Positions 1 to 8,869 of a stretch of DNA of 64,000 bases are shown here, one piece after another. The DNA is taken from assembly GCA_000719105.1 (NCBI GenBank), contig JODX01000001.1:372001-436000 (forward strand), in the 5' to 3' direction. The notes below the pieces were generated by a model. The model was not told the origin of the DNA. It searched no databases and saw only the letters and a program-made list of their open reading frames with translations. The translations under genes and the position numbers were made by a program. The DNA is from Streptomyces sclerotialus. GTDB taxonomy: Bacteria > Actinomycetota > Actinomycetes > Streptomycetales > Streptomycetaceae. Position 1 is the stretch's first letter; each line of letters starts with the position of its first letter.

Positions 1-213
1 GCCCGAGCAGTCGACCATGAGCGCGACCGCCGCGGACGGGCCCTGCCCCGGCGAGTACAGGTGCGGTGCGGCGACCGCGCTGCCGATGGTGCCGCCGCCC
101 GTGGCGCTGACCGTCACGATGGCGTTGACCTCGCGGCCCCCCTCCGGCAGGTACTCGTTCTGGTAGACGTCCACCGAGAACTGCGGCACGTTCGACTTCG
201 AGAAATTGGCCAT
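1..213 (-). CDS. vWA-domain protein, N-terminal part only
   Basis: The first 71 codons of a gene that runs off the left edge. The ATG at 213 follows a purine-rich stretch (GGGGGAG) at good spacing. The peptide starts MANFSKSNVPQFSVDVYQNEY and reaches a VALMVDCSG strand, which looks like the beginning of a von Willebrand A domain with its metal-site DxSxS loop. It lies 180 bp downstream of the PP2C gene on the same strand, so it may be the last member seen of the pknG operon. vWA proteins bind partners through a metal site, and a scaffold or sensor role beside a kinase-phosphatase pair is inference. The rest of the protein is not visible. Confidence 0.75.
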   Translation of the reverse strand, partial: MANFSKSNVPQFSVDVYQNEYLPEGGREVNAIVTVSATGGGTIGSAVAAPHLYSPGQGPSAAVALMVDCSG

Positions 214-370
214 GCCTTCTCTGCTCCCCCTCGAGGCTCCCCACGGCGACGTGGGGCGCTGACTGCGCCTGTGTGAGCGGAGGCTGCGCCCGTGTGAGCG
301 GACCGGTCCCCTCCGGTCCGCCGGCCGGCCTCCGCCGTGCCTGTGCCCCCGGCCGGCGGTGCCCGGCTGG

Positions 371-395
371 GACGGTGCCCCCGCAGGGCACCGTC
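371..395. terminator. hairpin at the end of the PP2C gene
   Basis: Perfect 10-bp inverted repeat (GACGGTGCCC / GGGCACCGTC) around a 5-nt loop, covering the stop codon of the phosphatase gene. There is no U-tract. It may attenuate read-through into the vWA gene rather than end transcription. Confidence 0.4.
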
Positions 396-1854
396 AGGCC
401 GATCCTGCCCCCTGCGACGGCGCCGGGAACGGCAGGACGGCCACTGTTACGTTGTCGTGGCCCCCGCCGTCGAGGGCGTGGCCCACCAGAACCTGGGCAG
501 TGTGCAGCGGGCGCAGCGGTGCGTCCAGGGGCACGGCCTCGGCCATCTCGCCGGCCGTCTCCGCGTAGTTCCACAGCCCGTCGGTGCACACCACCACTAC
601 ACCCGGACGGTCCGGCTTGAAGGAAGCGGTGTGCGGCTCCAGTTCGTACGCGTCCGCGCCGAGCCAGCCCGTGATCGCGTGGGCACGCTCGTCGGCGTAC
701 GCCTCGGCCTCGCTCATCAGCCCGGCGGCCACCATCTGCGCGGCCCACGAGTCGTCCTCGGTCAGCCGGGCGGGAGGCGCGCTGCGGTCCGCGGGCACCC
801 AGTAGACGCGGCTGTCGCCGACCCAGCCCACGATCAGCAGGGTGGGGGTCACGACGGCGCCGACCAGCGTGCAGGCGGGCGAGTTCTGGTACGGGGCCTG
901 CTCGTGGACCGTCTCGGGCTCCTGGGCCAGGGAGTTGACGGCCTTGGAAGCGGCGACGATCGCGTCGTGCATGGCCTGCTGGGGGTGCGCGCCGCGCGGC
1001 AGCGACTCCAGCAGTGACTCGTTGGCCGCGCGGGAGGCCGCGAGCGAGGCGTCGTCGGGGCGCGTCGCGGACGACACGCCGTCGCAGACGATCGCGATCA
1101 CGGCGGGCGAACCGTCGGACAGCGCGGTGGCGGACACCGCGAACGCGTCCTCGTTGCGGTGGTGGCGCAGCCCCCGGTCGCTGACCGCGGCCACCGCGTC
1201 CAGCTCCTGCTCCATGTGGTCGCGCTCGCGCGGCTGGGCGTGCCCGCAGTTCTCGCAGTAGCCGTCCCGGTCGACCCGGCCCGCGCGGCACGCCACACAG
1301 GTCTTGGTGCCGGCCGGGGGAGTGACGGGGTCGGTGGTGCGCGGGTCGACGGCCTGCGGCGCGGCCGACGCGGCGGGGGCAGCCGGGACGGTCGGGACGG
1401 CCGGCGAAGCCGGGGCGTCGGACGCGGCCGGGGCTCCGGACGGAGCAGACGGGGACGGCGCGTCCGGGGCGGTAGGCATGTCCGGAGCGCCTGGAGCGCC
1501 TGGAGCGCCTGGAGCGGCCAACGGGTACTCGTCCGGCTCGGCCCGCCGGTCGAACCGTACGCCCGCCGGCGGCTCGGAGTCCCCCGAGTCCCTGCCCGGG
1601 ATGTCGTCGGGCAGATGGACCGGCGGCGATGTTCCGGGGCCGCCCGCGGCGGGGGCGGCCGGCCAGTCCACCGGCACCGCCTCGGACGCGGACGGCGGGG
1701 GCGGCGCCGCCCCGTTCATGGTGAGCGTCGGATTGTCCCGCGGCGGTGCGGGAACCACCGACAGGTCGTATCCGCACGCACCGCAGAAGCGGTCTCCCGA
1801 CTCGAGGGGCCACTCACAGCTCGGGCACGCGGCCAGCTGGGGCATCTGTGACAT
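394..1854 (-). CDS. PP2C-family Ser/Thr protein phosphatase with zinc ribbons
   Basis: About 486 residues. The N-terminus carries a CxxC...CxxC zinc ribbon (C10, C13, C24, C27), followed by a long Pro/Ala-rich linker and a second CVAC...CENC ribbon near residue 200. The C-terminal half is a PP2C metal-dependent phosphatase: SDRGLRHHRNED, the CDG box, VGDSRVYW, CTDGLWNY and GGHDNVTV supply the usual Mg/Mn ligands. The start is 3 bp after the pknG stop (ATG 1854; a TTG abuts at 1857), so the two are very likely co-transcribed. It probably dephosphorylates PknG or PknG substrates, which is inference from position. Both proteins share zinc-ribbon modules, hinting at a common docking partner. Confidence 0.88.
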   Translation of the reverse strand: MSQMPQLAACPSCEWPLESGDRFCGACGYDLSVVPAPPRDNPTLTMNGAAPPPPSASEAVPVDWPAAPAAGGPGTSPPVHLPDDIPGRDSGDSEPPAGVRFDRRAEPDEYPLAAPGAPGAPGAPDMPTAPDAPSPSAPSGAPAASDAPASPAVPTVPAAPAASAAPQAVDPRTTDPVTPPAGTKTCVACRAGRVDRDGYCENCGHAQPRERDHMEQELDAVAAVSDRGLRHHRNEDAFAVSATALSDGSPAVIAIVCDGVSSATRPDDASLAASRAANESLLESLPRGAHPQQAMHDAIVAASKAVNSLAQEPETVHEQAPYQNSPACTLVGAVVTPTLLIVGWVGDSRVYWVPADRSAPPARLTEDDSWAAQMVAAGLMSEAEAYADERAHAITGWLGADAYELEPHTASFKPDRPGVVVVCTDGLWNYAETAGEMAEAVPLDAPLRPLHTAQVLVGHALDGGGHDNVTVAVLPFPAPSQGAGSA

Positions 1855-1857
1855 CAA

Positions 1858-4395
1858 CTACACCCACGTCCGGGGGCGGTAACGATTGGCACGTTCCACC
1901 AGGTCGATCCTTTCCTCGCCGCGCTGGGCGAGCCGGGCCAGCGCGCGGTACGAGCGTTCCAGCCCGAAGCGGAGGCCGCGCTCGTCCAGTTCACTGCCGA
2001 GCAGCGCACGTCCGCCGCCCGCCGCGGGTGCTGAACCCTGGCTACCGGAGAGTACCCAGTCCAGGGCACAACCAAGGACCTCCACGGCCAACTGCTCACG
2101 GCGCACGGGGCTCAAACCGTCCCCGCCGAGCGCCTCCACCTGGCCCGCGGCGGCGACCAGGTCGTCCAGGAACGGCGCGCCCGCCCCCTCGGCCGTCCGC
2201 TGCCGCAGCCGCGCCCTGATGGCGGCGACACGGGCCGCGGTGTAGTGGATCGACGACCCCGGCACGGACTCCAGCGTCCGTACGGCGCCCGCGCGGTCCC
2301 CGGCCGCGAGCTGCACCCGGGCCAGGCCGAACGCGGCGCTCACATAACTGGGATCGGTCGTCCACACCAGGCGGTAGTACTCGGCGGCGTTGTCCAGCTG
2401 CCCGAGCACCTCGGCGCACAGTCCGAGGGCCAGCTTCGGGGCGGGCTCGCCGGGGAACGCGTCGTATATCGCGTCGAACGCCAGCGCGGCGTCCTCGTGG
2501 TCACCGGTCGCGAGCGCCGCCACGCCCCGGTACCAGACGACACGCCAGTCGTCGGAGTGGTCCCGTTCCAGGGTGTCCAGCGTGCTCAGGGCACTGGCGA
2601 ACTCGCCCATCTCCAGGCGCGCCCGCAGCTCCCGCAGCCGCAGCTCCAGCGAACCGGCGGGCGCCGCGTGCAGCGCGGTGATCAGCTCGGCGGGCGCGGA
2701 GGTGATGAGCCCGGCGAGGAAGCCGGCGTTCGGGTCGCCCGGGTCGACGCGCGGCACCGGCAGCGCGAGCGCGGCGGCGGCCGTGTCCAGCGGCTTGACC
2801 AGAGCGGCCGGAGTGGACGGGGCCGTCGTGGCGGCCGGGGCGGGCACGGGGCGCGCCCCCAGCCGGGACACGTCCCCGTCGAGCTCGGCGAACAGCTCCG
2901 TGTCGGTCACCTTCACCTCGGGCCCGAACAGGGTGGACAGCGCCGGACGCGCACGGCCCGTCTGCAGCGAGACGACCTCCCGCAGCACGCCCGTGAGCTG
3001 CTCCGCCATCTCCTGCGCGGAGGCGAACCGGCGGGCCGGATCGGGATCGGTGGCGCGGACCAGGAGCCGGTAGAACGACTCGTACCGGCGGAAGACCTCG
3101 ATGTGGTCCGGGTCGGGCAGGGAGTCCACGTAGACGTTCGTGTAGCCCTGGAAGTCGAAGGTGAGCACGGCGAGGGTGCGGGCGACGGTGTAGAGGTCGC
3201 TCGCCACCGACGGGCCCACCTCGGCCACCTCGGGCGCCTGGTAGCCGACCGTGCCGTAGATGGCGGACTCGTCGTCGTCCATCCGGCGCACGGCGCCCAT
3301 GTCGATCAGCTTGAGCTGGTCCTCGGTCTGTATGGCGTTGTCGACCTTGAAGTCGCAGTACAGCAGGTTGCGGCTGTGCAGATGGCCGAGCGCCTCCAGC
3401 GCCTCGATGCCGTACGCGCACGCCTGCTCCACCGGCAGCGGGTCACGTCTGCCCTCCGGGGTGCGGCGGGAGTTGGCGATCTCCTTGAGCGACTTGCCGC
3501 CGACGTACTCCATGACGATGTAGCCGTCCAGCGAGCCGGTGCGCTGGTCGAGGTGCTCGACGAAGTTGTAGATACGGACGATGTTGGCGTGCTCGATCTC
3601 GGCGAGGAAGCGGCGCTCGGAGATCGCGGCGGCCATCGCGTCCTGGTCGCCGGTGTCGAGCAGGCCCTTCAGGACGACCCACCGGTCGGACACCGCGCGG
3701 TCGACGGCGAGGTAGACCCAGCCGAGACCGCCGTGCGCCAGGCAGCCCGCGACCTCGTACTGCCCGTGCACGACGTCACCGGCCTGCAGCTTCGGGACGA
3801 ACGAGTACGGGTGACCGCACTTGGTGCAGAAGCCCTCCGTGCGCCCCGGCCGGTCGCCGCGCGCCCGCCCGACCGGCGCCCCGCAGTCCGAGCGTGAGCA
3901 GAATCGCTTCCGCTCGGGCACCTCCGGGTCCTCCAGCACCATCGCCCGCGGATCGGGCCGCGGCACCCCCGGGACCTGTACCAGGCCCATGCCGAGCCGA
4001 GCCCGTCCGGAGGAAGCGGCGCTGGTCGAGCCGGAACTGCGGACCGACACCGAACGGCTCGTGGACCTGCCCGACAGGGAACGCGACAGCCGTCCGGAGA
4101 CGGAACGCCGGGACTGCGACGAACGCGAGGAGGTACGGGAACCGGAGCGGGAACTGGAGCGGGAACTGGAGCGGGAACTGGAGCGGGAACTGGAGCGGGA
4201 ACCGGACCGCGTACCGCTGCCCGACCCGGCGGAGTCCCCGCCCCGGGTGACGCCCGTGGCGGGGGAACCCACCAGGCCCTCCGCCGTGACGACCGGCGCC
4301 AGCCCGCACGTGTCGCAGTACAGCTCGCCGCCGCCCACGTCCTCGTACCGCCCGTCGCAGCCGGGCCGCTGGCAGGAAGCCGACTCCTCACTCAT
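1858..4395 (-). CDS. pknG: PknG-type Ser/Thr protein kinase
   Basis: 845 residues. Order: zinc ribbon (C8, C13, C27, C30); Ser/Arg-rich segment (about 62-125); second four-Cys cluster (C166, C171, C190, C193) in the place of the PknG rubredoxin-like domain; kinase domain (about 213-480) with ATP lysine in VVLKG (K243), an atypical catalytic loop YCDFKVDN and a DMG in place of DFG; then a TPR-like C-terminus (ALSTLDTLERD, GDHEDAALAFD, LDNAAEYYRL). This layout is that of mycobacterial PknG, which controls glutamate metabolism through the FHA protein GarA/OdhI. The ATG overlaps the upstream gene by 8 bp, implying translational coupling. The Ser/Arg tract is unusual. glnX and glnH lie upstream in the same run. 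Confidence 0.92.
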   Translation of the reverse strand: MSEESASCQRPGCDGRYEDVGGGELYCDTCGLAPVVTAEGLVGSPATGVTRGGDSAGSGSGTRSGSRSSSRSSSRSSSRSSSRSGSRTSSRSSQSRRSVSGRLSRSLSGRSTSRSVSVRSSGSTSAASSGRARLGMGLVQVPGVPRPDPRAMVLEDPEVPERKRFCSRSDCGAPVGRARGDRPGRTEGFCTKCGHPYSFVPKLQAGDVVHGQYEVAGCLAHGGLGWVYLAVDRAVSDRWVVLKGLLDTGDQDAMAAAISERRFLAEIEHANIVRIYNFVEHLDQRTGSLDGYIVMEYVGGKSLKEIANSRRTPEGRRDPLPVEQACAYGIEALEALGHLHSRNLLYCDFKVDNAIQTEDQLKLIDMGAVRRMDDDESAIYGTVGYQAPEVAEVGPSVASDLYTVARTLAVLTFDFQGYTNVYVDSLPDPDHIEVFRRYESFYRLLVRATDPDPARRFASAQEMAEQLTGVLREVVSLQTGRARPALSTLFGPEVKVTDTELFAELDGDVSRLGARPVPAPAATTAPSTPAALVKPLDTAAAALALPVPRVDPGDPNAGFLAGLITSAPAELITALHAAPAGSLELRLRELRARLEMGEFASALSTLDTLERDHSDDWRVVWYRGVAALATGDHEDAALAFDAIYDAFPGEPAPKLALGLCAEVLGQLDNAAEYYRLVWTTDPSYVSAAFGLARVQLAAGDRAGAVRTLESVPGSSIHYTAARVAAIRARLRQRTAEGAGAPFLDDLVAAAGQVEALGGDGLSPVRREQLAVEVLGCALDWVLSGSQGSAPAAGGGRALLGSELDERGLRFGLERSYRALARLAQRGEERIDLVERANRYRPRTWV
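4139..4210. repeat. 12-bp tandem repeat inside pknG
   Basis: Four perfect copies of GAACTGGAGCGG (4151-4198) with diverged copies on each side. Read on the minus strand it encodes the Arg-Ser-Ser-Ser unit of the PknG linker. The unit is a multiple of three, so copy-number change would alter linker length without breaking the frame. Confidence 0.9.
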
Positions 4396-5707
4396 GCCGC
4401 ATCCCCTCTCCCTGCCCGGGCACCCGCGGACCGAGCAGCTCGGCGGCGGCCTGCTGGTAGCGCAGTACGGCCTGTTCGGCTACGCGCAGATCGCAGGGCG
4501 CGCTCCACAGCATGCGGCGCGCCTTCTCGTACCGCTCCACGAGCTCCGGGTCCTCCGCCAGACCGAGCCGGGCGACCTTGGCCTTGTACGCGTCGAGGCG
4601 GCCGCGCAGTTCGGCGCGGACCGCCAGGGGCGCGGTGACCGCCGTCAGGGACTCGCGGGCGCGCAGCAGTTCGTCCTCCGCCCTCTCCTCCAGCGCCTCC
4701 AGGAGCGGGGACAGCCGGTGCCACTGGGCGCGTCTGCGGTACTCGGCCGCCGTGGCGAGCTGCTCCTGGAGCACCGTCGGCGGGCCGCTGACCTTCGGCA
4801 CCTCCGTGGCGGCGATCTTCGCCAGCACCTCGCCGCGGGCGCTGCGCGCCTCCGCGAGCGTACGGTCCGCGCGGCTCAGCAGGTCCCGCAGCTTCACCAG
4901 CCGCGCCTCCGCGTCCTGGCGCACCGTCAGCACGGCGTCGATCTCCCGCCGTACGTCCTCCAGGGCGCGCGCCTCCCGGTCGTACGTCGCGGTGTCCGGC
5001 CGGCCGCCGCCGGGCGCCGAGCTGCCGGGTGTGGGAACCCAGTACGCCAGCGGGTCGGACACCACCTGCGCGCGCAGCGCGGTCAGGGTGCCGGTGATCC
5101 GTTCCAGGTCGTCGCCCGCCGGGTGCTCGCCGGGGCGGACGCCCACGGAGTGCGCGAGCCGGCGGGTGCGCTGCAGCTCGGCGTTGAGCAGATCGATCCG
5201 GGCGGGCAGCGCCGACCAGACCGCGTCGGCGGCGACGACCATGTCCAGCGAGGACGCGTACAGCTCGTTCATCCGGTCCACCAGCGAGGCCAGGGTGAAC
5301 CGTTCGCTGAGCTTTCCGGCGCCCGGTCCCGTGAGGGACGGCGCGGCCACCGTCGCGGTGGTGCTGCCCGCGACCGTGACGCTCTCGCCGCGCAGCAGCT
5401 CCGTCAGCTCGGCCAGGTCCTCACGGCTCGACCAGCGCCGCCGGGAGCGGATCCCGCGGGCGGTGCGCAGCGCGTCGGTGTACGCGTCGAAGTACGCCCA
5501 CAGCAGGGCGATCGAGGCCTCGGTGGCCGCCCAGCGCTCCTCGGTGACGCCCGTGAGCTCGGCGCCTTCGAGCAGCCGGCGGCCCGCGTGGTCCTGCAGG
5601 GCGAGGAGCGAGGTCTCGATGGCCTCGTGCTCCGCGCCGAGCCGCGCCAGCGTACGGTCCACCTCGTCCCGGTCCATCACCGGCCCGGTGGATCCCGCCA
5701 CGCTCAT
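4388..5707 (-). CDS. coiled-coil protein of unknown function in the pknG operon
   Basis: 439 residues, not assigned to a family. It is rich in Glu, Arg, Leu and Ala with long heptad-like stretches (TLARLGAEHEAIETSLLALQD near the start; AKIAATEVPKV, AEYRRRAQWHRLSPLLEALEE later), so mostly helical and probably cytoplasmic. No signal peptide or membrane segment is seen. ATG 5707 follows GAGAGGTG at good spacing. Its end overlaps pknG by 8 bp and it follows glnH by 109 bp. The position suggests a linker or scaffold between the membrane sensor and the kinase, which is inference only. Confidence 0.75.
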   Translation of the reverse strand: MSVAGSTGPVMDRDEVDRTLARLGAEHEAIETSLLALQDHAGRRLLEGAELTGVTEERWAATEASIALLWAYFDAYTDALRTARGIRSRRRWSSREDLAELTELLRGESVTVAGSTTATVAAPSLTGPGAGKLSERFTLASLVDRMNELYASSLDMVVAADAVWSALPARIDLLNAELQRTRRLAHSVGVRPGEHPAGDDLERITGTLTALRAQVVSDPLAYWVPTPGSSAPGGGRPDTATYDREARALEDVRREIDAVLTVRQDAEARLVKLRDLLSRADRTLAEARSARGEVLAKIAATEVPKVSGPPTVLQEQLATAAEYRRRAQWHRLSPLLEALEERAEDELLRARESLTAVTAPLAVRAELRGRLDAYKAKVARLGLAEDPELVERYEKARRMLWSAPCDLRVAEQAVLRYQQAAAELLGPRVPGQGEGMRHE

Positions 5708-5748
5708 GGATCACCTCTCGCTCTCATGGATGTGGACGTGGGGCGTGC

Positions 5749-5803
5749 CCGGTTCCCGTCCCGGTCCCGGCACCGGTTCCGGCACCGGCCCCGGTTCCGG
5801 CCC
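5749..5803. repeat. hexamer-period GC repeat upstream of the coiled-coil gene
   Basis: A CCGGTTCCGG / CCGGCACCGG alternation with a 6-bp period fills the gap between glnH and the next gene. Many units are self-complementary, so the transcript could fold here. No terminator tail is seen. Confidence 0.6.
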
Positions 5804-5816
5804 TCGGTCAGCGGTG

Positions 5817-6833
5817 TCAGCGGTAGTCGGGTGGTGGCGGCAGGGACTTCGACGCGTCCTCGCCGAGCGTCTCGGAGAGCCACTTGTCGTACGACTCCTG
5901 CCAGCCGCTCCCGCGGTAGTCCTCCAGTACCTGGTTGACCCGGCGTACCAGGTCGTCCGCGTCCTTCCGCATCGCCACGCCGTAGTACTCGGTCGTGAAG
6001 GGCTCGCCCTTGAGCTCGACCGTCGGGTCCTGCGCGGCCTGGCTCGCGGCGAGGGCTCCGTCGGTGACGACGGCGTCGACCTCGCCGAGCTGGAGCCGTA
6101 CCAGGCAGTCGAGCTGGTTGGGCACGGGGTCGGCGATGGTCGCGGAGGGGACCAGGTCGCCGTCGGCCTTGTCCTTCTTCAGCGTGTCCAGCGCGATGGA
6201 TCCCTGGGCGGCGCAGATCCGCTGGTCCGCCAGCGTCTCGTCGTAGCCCTGCACGGACGAGCCACGAGGGGCCAGGACCTGCTGACCGGTCATGAAGTAG
6301 GGCGCGGAGAAGGCGACTTCCCCCAGGCGCCGGCAGCTGATCGTCATCGTCCGGACCACCATGTCGACCTGCCCGCTCCGGATGGCCGGAATGCGCTGGT
6401 CCGTGGGAATGGCCCGGAAGCGGATGTTGTCCGGGCGGTCACCGAGGATCTCGTCGGCGATCTCATGGGCGAGATCGATGTCGAAGCCCTCCAGCTCGGC
6501 GCTGGCGCTCTCGCTGTTCGGGTCGCGGTAGCCCCAGCGGTAGCTGTTCTGGTCGACACCGACGATCAGATGGCCGCGCGCCTTGATCTCCCCGATCGTC
6601 GCCCCGCTCTCGTCGGCGGACGGCTCCAGGCTCTGCTGCTCGGGCTTCTCGCACTTGTCGGCCTTCGCGTACGTGACCTGGGCGGCGCCCGAACCGCCGA
6701 GGCCCGTGACACCGCTGCCGCCCGCGTCGCGCAGGGGGAACAGCGCCAGGGCCGCGAGGGCGCAGGCGACCAGCATCGCGCCCACGCCGCCCCAGCCCCT
6801 GGCACTCGCCCTCAGACGTCGTATCGCACTCAT
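5817..6833 (-). CDS. glnH: glutamate/aspartate-type solute-binding protein (GlnH-like)
   Basis: 338 residues of the SBP_bac_3 family: IKARGHLIVGVDQNSYRWG at the start of lobe 1, EGFDIDLAHEIADEILG, RIPAIRSGQVDMVV, TMTISCRRLGEVAFS and DAVVTDGALAA are typical amino-acid binding motifs. The N-terminus has one long hydrophobic segment containing LVAC, a possible lipobox, but the hydrophobic run continues past the Cys, so lipidation is uncertain. ATG 6833 is preceded by GGGGGAG. No ABC permease or ATPase lies nearby; it is flanked by glnX and the kinase genes. This fits a sensor role, as described for mycobacterial GlnH, rather than uptake. Confidence 0.88.
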   Translation of the reverse strand: MSAIRRLRASARGWGGVGAMLVACALAALALFPLRDAGGSGVTGLGGSGAAQVTYAKADKCEKPEQQSLEPSADESGATIGEIKARGHLIVGVDQNSYRWGYRDPNSESASAELEGFDIDLAHEIADEILGDRPDNIRFRAIPTDQRIPAIRSGQVDMVVRTMTISCRRLGEVAFSAPYFMTGQQVLAPRGSSVQGYDETLADQRICAAQGSIALDTLKKDKADGDLVPSATIADPVPNQLDCLVRLQLGEVDAVVTDGALAASQAAQDPTVELKGEPFTTEYYGVAMRKDADDLVRRVNQVLEDYRGSGWQESYDKWLSETLGEDASKSLPPPPDYR

Positions 6834-6886
6834 CACCGCTCCCCCTTCCCCGTCATGACCGCCCTTGTCACCCTGATCACCGGCAT

Positions 6887-8377
6887 TCACCGGTACTCCG
6901 AAAGCCTGCGTCCGACGCCGAGCACGGCGCCGGACGCGCCCAGCAGCGCGAGGACGGCGGCGCCCGCGGGCAGCCCGCTCATCGCGTTCCTGCCGTCGCG
7001 GGCCGCGTTCCTGAACTCCTCCTGCTCGTGCGCGAGCGCCTTCTTCAGGTTGTCGTCGACGGCGTCGAAGCACTCGCGCGTCGGCTCCTTGTCCTCGGAG
7101 CCGATGACCTTGTCGAGGGCCGCCTGGTAGTCGCCGCCGGTGTCGGCCTTGCGCGCGTCGTCGTGCCGGTCGCGCCAGACTTCCATGTTGCCCCTGGCGG
7201 CCGTGACGGGCTGCTCGCCCGCACGGTCGTCGGCGACGTCCTCGGCGGCGGCCAGATGCCGGGAGAGGCTCTTCATCTCGCTCTTGTACAGGCTGTCGAA
7301 CTTGTCCTCGCCGGTCCCGGTCGTCTCCGCGCCCCGGCTCACCAGCGTCAGGTTCTCGTTGCCGCGGGCCTTCAGGGAGGCGATGCGCGCGTCGTTGAGC
7401 ACGTTCAGCGAGCGCACCCCGTGGTCGTACGAGTCGTTCAGGCCCGAGCGGGCGAGGGTGTGGCCGGCGACGAGCCAGAGCAGGGCCAGCACGCAGGAAC
7501 CGGTGGCGGCGACCATGCCGTGGTTCAGCACCCGGTTCGTCCGCCGGTAGGTGCGGTGCTGGGCCCAGGCCAGAGCGCCGAGGGCGAGGACGCCGAGGAG
7601 AATCGCGGCCCACGGGTAGGGGGTCGCGGCGTCGTAGTCGTCGCGCAGCCGCTGGTTCTCGTTCGTGTACAGCCGCTCGGCCTTCGGGAGCATCTGCGCC
7701 TGCATCTTGTCGTTCGCGTACCGCAGATAGGCCCCGCCGAGCGGGTATCCCTGCCGGTTGTTGGCGCGGGCCCGCTCGATCAGGCCCTTGTACTCCGGCA
7801 GCAGCCTGCCGAGCTCGGCGACGGTGCGCGCGGAGGACGAGCCGGGCTCGGCGGCGGTGGCGGCCTCGGCGAGGCCGGCGGCGGCGGCCTTGATGTCCTC
7901 CTCGTACCGTTCGCGGGACTCCGGGGTCTCCTGGCCGCCGGCGAGGAACCCGCTGGACGCGGCGGTGTTTGCGTCGGCCAGGGAACGGTAGACGTCCGCC
8001 GCGGCGACACTCAGGGGCTGGCTGCGGCCCAGCACGTCGTCGGCGGCGGCGGAACGGTCCGCCATCTGCCAGGCGGCCACGGCACCGAACGCGACGACCA
8101 GGAGGGCGAGGGCGGCGCCGATGATCCGCAGCCGGCCGGGCTCGGTCGTCGCGGCGGCGCGGAGCTGGTCGAGGCCCTCCATGAAGGCGGTACGGCGGGG
8201 CTCCGCCGGGCTGCCGGGGGACGAGGGTGCCGTGGGCCCCGTGGGTGACGGGGACACCGTGGGTGACGGTTGCGGTGGCTGCGGCGCGACGGCCGGCACG
8301 ACCGCGGGCGGAACCGCGGGCCCCGCCTGCGGCGGCGGTGCCGCGCTGCCCACGCTGCCCTTCGGCGTGTACGTCAC
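6887..8377 (-). CDS. glnX: GlnX-type transmembrane sensor protein
   Basis: 496 residues from GTG 8377, preceded by GGGGGAGG. A Pro-rich cytoplasmic N-terminus precedes four membrane helices: LRIIGAALALLVVAFGAVAA (about 90), WAAILLGVLALGALAWA, GSCVLALLWLVAGHTLA and AAVLALLGASGAVLGVG at the C-terminus. Two extracytoplasmic helical regions of about 130 residues lie between helices 1-2 and 3-4, resembling the ligand domains of chemoreceptors. In mycobacteria GlnX couples periplasmic GlnH to PknG. The C-terminus ends a few residues after the last helix, so signalling probably uses the N-terminal tail or the central loop. It is first in the operon, 53 bp before glnH. Confidence 0.85.
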   Translation of the reverse strand: MTYTPKGSVGSAAPPPQAGPAVPPAVVPAVAPQPPQPSPTVSPSPTGPTAPSSPGSPAEPRRTAFMEGLDQLRAAATTEPGRLRIIGAALALLVVAFGAVAAWQMADRSAAADDVLGRSQPLSVAAADVYRSLADANTAASSGFLAGGQETPESRERYEEDIKAAAAGLAEAATAAEPGSSSARTVAELGRLLPEYKGLIERARANNRQGYPLGGAYLRYANDKMQAQMLPKAERLYTNENQRLRDDYDAATPYPWAAILLGVLALGALAWAQHRTYRRTNRVLNHGMVAATGSCVLALLWLVAGHTLARSGLNDSYDHGVRSLNVLNDARIASLKARGNENLTLVSRGAETTGTGEDKFDSLYKSEMKSLSRHLAAAEDVADDRAGEQPVTAARGNMEVWRDRHDDARKADTGGDYQAALDKVIGSEDKEPTRECFDAVDDNLKKALAHEQEEFRNAARDGRNAMSGLPAGAAVLALLGASGAVLGVGRRLSEYR

Positions 8378-8668
8378 TTGACCTCCCCCATGGTCATCCG
8401 TCGCGCCCCCCGTCCCGGCGGCCGGCGCCGCGCTGCGCCGTGCCGTACGAGGTGCGTGTGCGCCGCACGGTGTCCGGCACGCGAGCGGAGGTGTACGGCC
8501 GCAAGTATCGTCGCCGCGACCGGCATCCGCACCAGGCTTGCCCGGATCTTGTACGGATCGTCGTATCGGCCACCCGTTCCCCCTGCCGCACAAGTTTTCC
8601 CGTACCACCCCCTGCCCATGAATACGCGGGGTGGGGTGGTTCGGTTCCCTCCGGGCGTGAGGTCGGGT

Positions 8669-8869
8669 TCAGCCGTTCTGGCCGAGCTTGCCGGTCTTTA
8701 TGCCGTGGAGGAGGTGGGCCATGGGGGTGGGGGTCGTGGTGAGGAGGGTGGTGAAGGTGTCGCTTTCGCGGAGGTGGAGGGCGGTGGGGGTGGAGGCGAG
8801 CTCGACGCAGGTGTTGCCCTCGCCGCCGTCGGAGAAGGTGGACTTCTGCCAGGCTGCGGAGGTATTCAC
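8669..8869 (-). CDS. DUF397 protein, second tandem copy
   Basis: 66 residues. It has the DUF397 core WQKSTFSDGGEGNTCVELA and a C-terminal extension GIKTGKLGQNG. The GTG start (8869) overlaps the preceding gene's TGA as GTGA. It is about 60% identical to the gene before it, so it is a local duplication. DUF397 proteins are small partners of XRE/DUF5753 regulators in Streptomyces (WhiJ/AbaA-like loci); they probably bind and modulate the regulator. No enzyme motif is visible. Confidence 0.88.
   Translation of the reverse strand: MNTSAAWQKSTFSDGGEGNTCVELASTPTALHLRESDTFTTLLTTTPTPMAHLLHGIKTGKLGQNG

Noticed and set aside
2245..3897. Long plus-strand open frame over pknG
   Set aside because: Antisense shadow of pknG caused by high GC; no ribosome site and composition typical of a wrong frame.
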